Source: Streptomyces tsukubensis
GTDB taxonomy: Bacteria; Actinomycetota; Actinomycetes; Streptomycetales; Streptomycetaceae
Direction: 5' to 3'
Length of the DNA stretch: 64,000 nucleotides
NCBI RefSeq assembly: GCF_003932715.1
Contig: NZ_CP020700.1
Span: 3,246,501-3,310,500, forward strand
The notes under the pieces are model-generated. The model did not search any database and had not been told where the DNA came from. It saw only the letters and a list, made by a program, of their open reading frames with translations. The stretch's first letter is position 1, and every line of letters begins with the position of its first letter. The position numbers and the translations under genes were made by a program. Below, one piece after another: positions 15,040 to 21,530 of this stretch.

Positions 15040-16428
15040 GTGGGCAGTCGCTCGCGTGCGGCCGCGCTGGCCTTGTGTGCCGCCCTGCTGGCAGCCGCCT
15101 GCTACCCCCCGCCGGACACGACGGCCGGACCGGCCCGGGCCCAGGATGCGCCGTCGTGCCGCGGAACCCTGGTCGGCGTGGCCCACCCCGACGACGACGT
15201 GTTCTTCCTGACCCCGGAGATCAGGCACACCATCCGCGCCGGATGCCGCGTCGACACCGTCTATCTGACCGCGGGCGACGACGGCAAGAAGAACCGGCTG
15301 AAGGCAGTGGAGTACGTCGACCGCCGGGAGTACGGCGTACGGGCGGCCTACGCGGAGATGGCGGAGGCCTCCAACGACTGGAAACGGGCCGATGTGCAGG
15401 CGGACGGCGTACGGGTCCGGTCCTATCTCCTCGCCGACAAGGACCGGGACACCGATGTACGGCTGACCTTCCTCGACCTCCACGACGGACTCCCCCAAGG
15501 CGGGAGCCCGAACAGCCTCCTCAAGCTCTTCGAGGGGAACAGGAACAGCATCGAGCCGTTCCAGGGCGGCAGCGGGAGCTATACGGAGAGCGAACTGCTC
15601 GCGACGGTCTCCGCCCTGACCCGGCTGAGCGGCGCCGAACGCATTCTGACCATGGACCACGACAACGCCTCGTTCGCCTTCGGCCTCGGCGGGGGCGTCG
15701 ACCACAGCGACCACGGCATCACCGCCCGGTACCTCAGGAAGGTCGGCTACGCCCTCGGGATCCCGGTGTCCTCCTACCTCGGCTACACCATGTCCCCGCT
15801 GAAGCCGAACCTCACCGCCGCCGAGTCCGCCGAGAAGGACGAGGTGGCCCGCTGGTACATCGCCAACCGGAAATGCCGTGCCACGGGGACGTGTGCGAAC
15901 GTCGCCCCCTTCAAGGGCCCGCTCAAGAAGGACTGGAGCCTGTGGATCCACCGCCAGTACCAGCAGACCCCACGGGACCCGCGCGCCGGTGAGCTGATGG
16001 GAGACATCGGCCGCACCACGTTCTTCACGAGCCGCAGTCCGGAGCAGTGTCTCCACGCCGACTCCGGCAAGGTCGATATCCGCGCCTGCGACGGGTCGGC
16101 CTCACAGAAGTGGGATCTGGGCCATGACAAGACGATCCGGCTCCGGAGCGACCGGGGCTCCTGTCTGACCGCGTCGGAGGGGTCTGCCCGGCTCACGTCG
16201 TGCAAGCCCGGCGACCCGGACCAGCAGTGGACCCGGATGCCGTGGCAGAGCACCTCGTGGAAGCGGACTGCCTGGCAGATCTCGGGGAGCGGGAATCGCT
16301 GTCTGTACCAGGACGACCGCGAACTCCCCGCCCACTGGGACGCCCGCGACCGGCAGAACCCGCAGTTGAAGCTCTCCGCCTGCGGGAAGCAGCCGATGCC
16401 GGAGCTGTACTGGCGGTGGGGTGGGTGA
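15040..16428 (+). CDS. PIG-L deacetylase lipoprotein with ricin-type lectin domain
   Basis: 462 residues from the GTG at 15040 (GGAGGGGG five bases upstream). Signal peptide ends in lipobox LAAAC, so the enzyme is probably a cell-surface lipoprotein. PIG-L motif AHPDDDVFF (about residues 48-56), LTAGDDGKKNR and a later DHSDHG supply the zinc ligands used to remove N-acetyl groups from sugars. The last ~140 residues resemble a ricin B-type beta-trefoil (QCLHADSGKVDIRACDG, then QKWDL, later a second QQW), which would bind carbohydrate. Likely target is a cell-wall or environmental amino sugar. Ends at a bidirectional terminator. Confidence 0.87.
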   Translation: MGSRSRAAALALCAALLAAACYPPPDTTAGPARAQDAPSCRGTLVGVAHPDDDVFFLTPEIRHTIRAGCRVDTVYLTAGDDGKKNRLKAVEYVDRREYGVRAAYAEMAEASNDWKRADVQADGVRVRSYLLADKDRDTDVRLTFLDLHDGLPQGGSPNSLLKLFEGNRNSIEPFQGGSGSYTESELLATVSALTRLSGAERILTMDHDNASFAFGLGGGVDHSDHGITARYLRKVGYALGIPVSSYLGYTMSPLKPNLTAAESAEKDEVARWYIANRKCRATGTCANVAPFKGPLKKDWSLWIHRQYQQTPRDPRAGELMGDIGRTTFFTSRSPEQCLHADSGKVDIRACDGSASQKWDLGHDKTIRLRSDRGSCLTASEGSARLTSCKPGDPDQQWTRMPWQSTSWKRTAWQISGSGNRCLYQDDRELPAHWDARDRQNPQLKLSACGKQPMPELYWRWGG

Positions 16429-16436
16429 TGGCCATC

Positions 16437-16471
16437 GGGGTGCTCCCCTTGCTGGAGAAGAGGAGCACCCC
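16437..16471. terminator. Bidirectional terminator
   Basis: GGGGTGCTCC and GGAGCACCCC form a perfect 10-bp stem with a 15-base loop between the convergent PIG-L and DUF397 genes, so it can end both transcripts. Confidence 0.75.
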
Positions 16472-16480
16472 AAAGCGGTC

Positions 16481-16726
16481 TTACAGGCGCGGTGCCCGGG
16501 CGGCGAAGGTCACGAAGGAGGACCAGGCAGCGGTGGGGATATGGAGAGCCGGACCGTCCTTGACCTTGGAGTCGCGGATACCGATGTGGGTGGCGAGGTC
16601 AGCGACCTCGACACAGTTGTTGCCGGTTCCGTCACTGTACGAGGACTTGAACCAGGCGGCCTCGACGCACTCGTTCCCCGTGCCGTCGCTGTAGGACGAC
16701 TTGAACCACGGACCGGCAGGGATCAG
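16481..16726 (-). CDS. DUF397 protein with duplicated motif and no canonical start
   Basis: The frame reads AGPWFKSSYSDGTGNECVEA followed directly by AWFKSSYSDGTGNNCVEV, then IGIRDSKVKDGPALHIPTAAW and an ordinary C-terminus. DUF397 proteins normally have one WFKSSYS unit; here it is duplicated in tandem (16 residues). In this frame there is no ATG, GTG or TTG between the upstream in-frame stop and the domain; the only near-starts are CTG at 16726 (used here) and ATC at 16750. DUF397 genes usually follow an Scr1-type XRE regulator exactly as here. It may be translated from a rare start, or silenced. Confidence 0.6.
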   Translation of the reverse strand: MIPAGPWFKSSYSDGTGNECVEAAWFKSSYSDGTGNNCVEVADLATHIGIRDSKVKDGPALHIPTAAWSSFVTFAARAPRL

Positions 16727-16757
16727 CTCTATCGCGGAGTGAGTATTGATGGCTCTA

Positions 16758-17648
16758 CTACCTTCTCGCTAGTTCCGTCACAAAGGCGATGGTTTCCTCG
16801 ACCCCGAGGGCCACACCCACCATCGAATTGAACCGACGCATGAACCGGCTCACCTCTTGCGGTTTGTCCGAGGTGGAGATCGCACCCCATGCGTTGTCCG
16901 TCTGTACCCGGGATGGCAGGTCCCCGAGATCGAGGATTCGGAAGTCGTGGACGGCACGGTACCCACGACGGAACGGGAGAACCTGTATCGAGACGTGATC
17001 CAGGCTCGCCAGCCGGATGATCTCCTCGTACTGGCCACGCATTACGTCATGGTCACCCACTGGGATCCGCAGCGCCGCTTCACCCAGGATGATTCGAAGC
17101 CGTACTGGTTTCTCCCGTACCAGAACCCTGCGCTTGCGCTCCATTCGGAGTTCAACATTGCGGTTGACGAACTCTGTAGTGGTGTCTTCTACCGGGCGGC
17201 TCATCTCGTAGATGGCCTTGGCGTACTCCGCAGTCTGGAGCATCCCGAACACCACCGTCGGGTGGTACGCCGTGATGGCGACCGCCTCTGCTTCAAGCCC
17301 CACGTAATGCGGCATGCCAGGTGGCATGAAACTGCGGTACTGCGTCAGCCACTCCTCGTTCGGCGCCTCCCGGTTCAGCGCGACCAGCTCCTCAACGAGT
17401 TGCTCGTCCGTCACGCTGTACCGCTTCAGCAGCGTCCGCAGTACCCCGACGTTTCGTCGGAAGTTGAGTTCACCGAGTTCGATCCTCGTGAGGGTCGCCT
17501 CGGAGAAGTCCTTCAGCCCCCGAACGGCCTCCTTGCGGCTCATGCCTCTGCCACCGGCCCGCTCGACGGGCGGACAGTTCTCCCGTAACTGCCGGAGTTG
17601 AATGCCTAGTTCCAGGCGACGGCCCGTCGCCCCGCGTTTGGCTCCCAC
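16758..17648 (-). CDS. Helix-turn-helix (XRE, Scr1-type) regulator
   Basis: 296 residues from the GTG at 17648, with GGAGGGG seven bases upstream. N-terminal XRE helix-turn-helix (LELGIQLRQLRE, MSRKEAVRGLKDFSEATLTRIE) followed by a long C-terminal domain characteristic of the Streptomyces DUF5753/Scr1 regulators (VVFGMLQTAEYAKAIYE, LRIILGEAALRIPVG, SIQVLPFRRGYRA). These proteins typically sit beside a DUF397 gene and an anti-sigma-type ATPase gene, both present here. The DUF397 frame begins only a few tens of bases downstream of its stop. Confidence 0.9.
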   Translation of the reverse strand: MGAKRGATGRRLELGIQLRQLRENCPPVERAGGRGMSRKEAVRGLKDFSEATLTRIELGELNFRRNVGVLRTLLKRYSVTDEQLVEELVALNREAPNEEWLTQYRSFMPPGMPHYVGLEAEAVAITAYHPTVVFGMLQTAEYAKAIYEMSRPVEDTTTEFVNRNVELRMERKRRVLVREKPVRLRIILGEAALRIPVGDHDVMRGQYEEIIRLASLDHVSIQVLPFRRGYRAVHDFRILDLGDLPSRVQTDNAWGAISTSDKPQEVSRFMRRFNSMVGVALGVEETIAFVTELARR

Positions 17649-17928
17649 CTGCGCACCCCTCCAGGGCCCGTGTGCGTGTTCAGTATGCCGCTGTGCAGGT
17701 CCGTCGCGCCTCTGTGCAGGCGCCGACGGCCGTTGAGCACGCCCCCGCATAGTCCACTTTGGCCACTCGCAGGGTATTCAGCGGTGTTCGTATTGCGACT
17801 CGTTCAGTCCCGCCGTCACGGTAGTTGAGGCAGCACACGCAGGCACGACCTTGCCGCAGAACCACTCTGCAAGGTGGCGATTCGCACGCCTGCACGACAA
17901 CCCAACGGGCTTGCGAGAGGGACTCGTC

Positions 17929-18369
17929 ATGAGCACCATCACGACCGAACCGGCTCCGGTACCCGCGGCCGGATTTGAAGTGCGGTTGAACCGGTCCGGG
18001 AAGGCCGGTGATCCGCTCACCGACGAGGACCGGCTGTGGCCCGGACTCATGCGGTACGCGGCTCAGGCCCACACCCGGCTGTGGCGGCTGGACCATCTCA
18101 CCGATGCCGTGGATCTGATCGTCTCCGAGCTGGTGACCAACGCGCTCGTGCACGGCGAGGGTGCCGTGGACATCCGGATGTGGCGGACGGACAAGCGGTT
18201 GTTCGTGGAGGTGGGGTCGGCCAGTCCGCGGGTGCCCCGGATGCGGGAGTCCGGGCCGCTCGACGAGAACGGGCGGGGGCTGCATCTGGTGGCCGTACTG
18301 GCGGACGGGTGGGGGGTGACGGCCGGAGGGGCCTGGTGTGCGCTGCGGGTCGACCGGGAGGCGGCGTGA
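17929..18369 (+). CDS. Anti-sigma-type ATP-binding protein (HATPase_c)
   Basis: 146 residues from the ATG at 17929. GHKL ATPase of the RsbW/SpoIIAB-like group: VDLIVSELVTNALVHG contains the N-box Asn, followed by RESGPLDENGRGLHLVAVLADGWGV, the G-box. Streptomyces encodes dozens of these; they act as serine kinases or regulators of sigma factors. Divergent from the XRE regulator with a 280-bp gap between them. The TGA overlaps a GTG that opens the next frame. Confidence 0.88.
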   Translation: MSTITTEPAPVPAAGFEVRLNRSGKAGDPLTDEDRLWPGLMRYAAQAHTRLWRLDHLTDAVDLIVSELVTNALVHGEGAVDIRMWRTDKRLFVEVGSASPRVPRMRESGPLDENGRGLHLVAVLADGWGVTAGGAWCALRVDREAA

Positions 18370-18620
18370 ACGGGCAGCGACCCACAGAGGCAGGTACGCG
18401 CCTCCCCGCGAGGCCGCTGAATCTGCTGGAAGCGTGGCCGGACGTCGTCATACTGCCGAGCAGCCTCGCCCGGGGGCTGGTCGTCACGGAGCCGCCGTAC
18501 TGGGAGCCGCTCTCCGGCCATCACGCGGTGGGTTCGCCGGGAAGGGCGCCGAGGGGTGCGAGGATCCCCTTTCGTGGCGGCAACCGCGCCGTCGCGTCAC
18601 CGCCGGCGAAAGGGCCGATC
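18366..18620 (+). other. Coupled small ORF that runs in frame into the Ddn-type gene
   Basis: GTG at 18366 overlaps the ATPase stop (GTGA). The sequence NGQRPTEAGTRLPARPLNLLEAWPDVVILP followed by a PPYWEPLSGHHAVG stretch matches my recollection of short proteins found after Scr1-locus ATPases, which normally stop after about 60-80 residues. Here no stop occurs: the frame continues for 234 codons into the Ddn-like domain. Either the small protein is fused to the oxidoreductase or the stop has been lost. Region is shown as residues 1-85 of that longer frame. Confidence 0.5.
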
Positions 18621-19070
18621 GTGTCCGAGCAGCAGCCGATGTCACCGTCGGAGTTCAACCAGAAGATCATCGAGGAGTTCCGGGGGAACGCGGGCCGGGT
18701 CGGCGGGATGTTCGAGAACCTTCCGCTGGTGCTCCTCACCACCACCGGCGCCCGCACCGGGAAGGTGACGACGACCCCGCTGGCGTACACGCAGGACGGC
18801 GACCGGGTGCTGGTCTTCGCGTCCAACGGTGGCGCCGACCGGCACCCCGCCTGGTACTGGAACATCTCCGCGCACCCCAGGGTGACCGTGGAGGTCGGGA
18901 CCGGGAGCGGTGAGGTGGAGACGTACGAGGCCACCGCGGTCGCCCTCCAGGGCGAGGAGCGCGACCGGCTGTACGCGGCGCAGGCCGAGCGGGTCCCGGC
19001 CTTCGCGGAGTACCAGGCCGGGACCAGCCGGGTGATCCCCGTGGTCGCGCTGGAGCGCACAGCGCCGTAG
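18621..19070 (+). CDS. Ddn-type F420-dependent nitroreductase family protein
   Basis: 149 residues from the GTG at 18621, which has its own GAAAGGG ribosome site six bases upstream. Split-barrel fold of the deazaflavin-dependent nitroreductase family: MFENLPLVLLTTTGARTGKVTTTPLAY, then VFASNGGADRHPAWYWNISAHP. Such enzymes use reduced F420 for hydride transfer to quinones or nitro compounds. The same reading frame extends upstream to 18366 without a stop. A second Ddn-type gene lies at 49441. Confidence 0.85.
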   Translation: MSEQQPMSPSEFNQKIIEEFRGNAGRVGGMFENLPLVLLTTTGARTGKVTTTPLAYTQDGDRVLVFASNGGADRHPAWYWNISAHPRVTVEVGTGSGEVETYEATAVALQGEERDRLYAAQAERVPAFAEYQAGTSRVIPVVALERTAP

Positions 19071-19104
19071 AGCCGTAGGGCCGTAGAGCTGCAGAGCGTA
19101 GGGA

Positions 19105-20322
19105 TCAGCCCGCCCAGAGGCCATCCGCCGTCAGGCCCAGCAGGTCGATCGCATTGCCCCGGACGATCCGCTCCACCACGTCCGGGGCGAGGTGGCCCAT
19201 CTGCGCCTCACCGACCTCGCGGGATTTGGGCCAGGTCGAATCGGAGTGGGGGTAGTCCGTCTCGTACAGCACATTGCCGGCGCCTATCGCGTCGAGATTG
19301 CGCAGCCCGAAGGGGTCGTCGAAGAAGCAGCCGTAGATGTGCTCGGCGAAGAGTTCGGACGGCGGGCGCAGCACCTTGTCCGCGACCCCGCCCCAGGCGC
19401 GGTTCTCCTCCCACACCACGTCGGCGCGTTCGAGGATGTACGGGATCCACCCGATCTGGCCCTCCGCGTACATGATCCGCAGGCGGGGGAAGCGTTCGAA
19501 CTTGCCGCTCATCAGCCAGTCGACCATCGAGAAGCAGCAGTTGGCGAAGGTGATGGTGGAGCCGACGGCGGGCGGGGCGTCGGCGGAGGTGGACGGCATC
19601 CGGGAGGACGAGCCGATGTGCATGGCGATGACCGTTCCGGTCTCGTCGCAGGCGCGGAGGAAGGGGTCCCAGTCGTCGCTGTGGACGGAGGGCAGTCCCA
19701 GGAACGGGGGGATCTCCGAGAAGGCGACCGCGCGCACGCCCCGGGCGGCGTTGCGGCGGACCTCGGCGGCGGCGAGTTCCGCGTCCCAGAGGGGGACGAG
19801 GGTGAGGGGGATCAGCCGCCCCGCCGCCTCGGGGCCGCACCACTCCTCGACCATCCAGTCGTTGTAGGCGCGGACCGAGAGCAGGGCCAGTTCGCGGTCC
19901 TTGGCCTCGGTGAAGGTCTGGCCGCAGAAGCGGGGGAAGGTGGGGAAGCAGAGCGCGGACTGGACGTGGTTGACATCCATGTCCGCGAGGCGCTCCGGGA
20001 CGCTGTAGGAGCCGGGCCGCATCTGCTCGTAGGTGATCACTTCGAGCCTGATCTCGTCGCGGTCGTAGCCGACGGCGGTGTCGAGGCGGGTGAGGGGGCG
20101 GCGGAGGTTCTCGTAGAGCCACCAGTCACCGATCGGGCCGTCGTCCCCCTTCTCCCCCATGACGGGCGCGAACTTTCCGCCGAGGAAGGTCAGCTCCTTC
20201 AGGGGGGCGCGGACCACGCGCGGGGCGGTGTCCGCGTACTTCGACGGGAGCCGGTCCCGCCAGACATGAGGGGGCTCCACCGTATGGTCGTCCACCGAGA
20301 TGATCTTCGGGAAGGTCTCCAT
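19105..20322 (-). CDS. Amidohydrolase (COG2159 type)
   Basis: 405 residues from the ATG at 20322. Metal-dependent hydrolase TIM barrel of the ACMSD/decarboxylase-like COG2159 group: SVDDHTVEPPHVWRDRLP at the start, HIGSSSRMPSTS in the middle (His on a barrel strand), FPRLRIMYAEGQIGWIPYIL and a late LYETDYPHSDSTWP with the conserved Asp. Relatives decarboxylate or hydrolyse ring-cleavage products. A perfect regulon operator sits 21 bp upstream, and no other gene is co-transcribed, so it is an independent member of the regulon. Confidence 0.87.
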   Translation of the reverse strand: METFPKIISVDDHTVEPPHVWRDRLPSKYADTAPRVVRAPLKELTFLGGKFAPVMGEKGDDGPIGDWWLYENLRRPLTRLDTAVGYDRDEIRLEVITYEQMRPGSYSVPERLADMDVNHVQSALCFPTFPRFCGQTFTEAKDRELALLSVRAYNDWMVEEWCGPEAAGRLIPLTLVPLWDAELAAAEVRRNAARGVRAVAFSEIPPFLGLPSVHSDDWDPFLRACDETGTVIAMHIGSSSRMPSTSADAPPAVGSTITFANCCFSMVDWLMSGKFERFPRLRIMYAEGQIGWIPYILERADVVWEENRAWGGVADKVLRPPSELFAEHIYGCFFDDPFGLRNLDAIGAGNVLYETDYPHSDSTWPKSREVGEAQMGHLAPDVVERIVRGNAIDLLGLTADGLWAG

Positions 20323-20342
20323 GGATTCACGGTAGCGCCGAT

Positions 20343-20357
20343 CTGACGGTTCGTCAG
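20343..20357. promoter_or_regulatory. Regulon operator, copy 4 (perfect arms)
   Basis: CTGAC-GGTTC-GTCAG, perfect arms, flanked by GAT on the left, 21 bp upstream of the amidohydrolase ATG. Confidence 0.75.
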
Positions 20358-20583
20358 CAAGCTGGTTCACCGGCGGTACGGCACCGGAGCGACGGGGCCG
20401 GACCGGCAAGGCGGGCGCCCTGGCCGGACACACCCCACCAGCCACACGGGCCTCTCCAGCACCCCGGGGAACCACGACCCCCTCCGCCGCGTCCTTCCCT
20501 GTGCCCCCGCCGAGCGCGCCGCACGCCGTGTGTAGTGTGCAAGCGGAAGTGACCGCTCCAAAAAACCCAGGGGGATCCCCGTC

Positions 20584-21342
20584 ATGCCCGCCACCAGGAG
20601 GAACGTCCGTCTGGCAGCCGCCGCGGCGCTCGTCGCACTCGCCGTGCCCGTACTCGCGGGCTGCGGTATGGAGACCACCGCGCCCGCGACCGCGCGCGGG
20701 GACGCGAAGGGCGAGCCGGCTCCGGGGACCACCGACTGCGAGAAGGTGAAGTGCATCGCGCTGACCTTCGACTCCAGCCCGGGCAAGAAGACCCCCCAGC
20801 TGCTCGACTACCTCAAGAAGGAGAAGGTCCCGGTGACCTTCTTCGTGATGGGCCGGAACCATCTGACCAAGTGGCCCGAGGTGGTGAAACGATTCTCCGA
20901 CGAGGGTCACGAGGTCGCCAACCACACCTGGACCCACCCCCGGCTCGACAAGCTGAAGAAGGACGAGATCCGCGAGGAGCTGTCCCGGACCAATGTCGAG
21001 CTGGAGAAGATCACCGGGCGCAAGCCCACCCTGATGCGGCCGCCGCAGGGGCGGATCAACGACGACGTGACCGCCGTGTCGAAGGAGCTGGGGCTGGCCC
21101 AGATCCTCTGGAACGCGACCGCCAAGGACTACTCGACCAACGACTCCGCACTCATAGAGAGCCGCATACTCAAGCAGGCCAAGAAGGATGGAATCATTCT
21201 TTTGCATGACATCTACGACGGGACGGTTCCCGCCGTTCCCGGGATTGTCACGGAGCTGAAGAAGCGCGGCTACACCTTTGTCACGGTGTCCCAGTTGCTG
21301 GCCCCCGCCAAGGCCAACCCTGGTGAAATCTACCGGCCTTGA
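20584..21342 (+). CDS. Polysaccharide deacetylase-like lipoprotein (NodB) with altered metal motif
   Basis: 252 residues. Signal peptide with lipobox VLAGC, so surface lipoprotein. NodB fold: first motif reads TFDSSPG where the family has TFDDGP, so the second Asp, a metal ligand, is replaced by Ser; the second motif NHTWTHP retains both His; RPPQGRIND corresponds to the third; LLHDIYDG retains the last. Loss of the metal Asp suggests reduced or altered activity, or a binding role. C-terminal GIVTELKKRGYTFVTVSQLL is typical. Stands alone between the amidohydrolase and afsR. Confidence 0.85.
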   Translation: MPATRRNVRLAAAAALVALAVPVLAGCGMETTAPATARGDAKGEPAPGTTDCEKVKCIALTFDSSPGKKTPQLLDYLKKEKVPVTFFVMGRNHLTKWPEVVKRFSDEGHEVANHTWTHPRLDKLKKDEIREELSRTNVELEKITGRKPTLMRPPQGRINDDVTAVSKELGLAQILWNATAKDYSTNDSALIESRILKQAKKDGIILLHDIYDGTVPAVPGIVTELKKRGYTFVTVSQLLAPAKANPGEIYRP

Positions 21343-21530
21343 CGCTTCGGCCCGGGGCGACAAGGGAAAGCGGAGGAACGATTGCCGGATGTGGCGGAAG
21401 ATCGCCATGGGGCGTTACGGGCCCCGGGGGCCGGGCATTGAGCCGAATGAAGCGCTCCGCCTGCTGACGGGGCCGTCGTACACAAGGCAGACTGTCGGAT
21501 GCGAACCGGCAGTTGGGGGCAGGGGGCAGC

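Noticed and set aside
17649..17928. CTGTGCAGG direct repeats in the XRE/ATPase gap
   Set aside because: Two short copies only, spacing irregular; may be an operator but insufficient to call.
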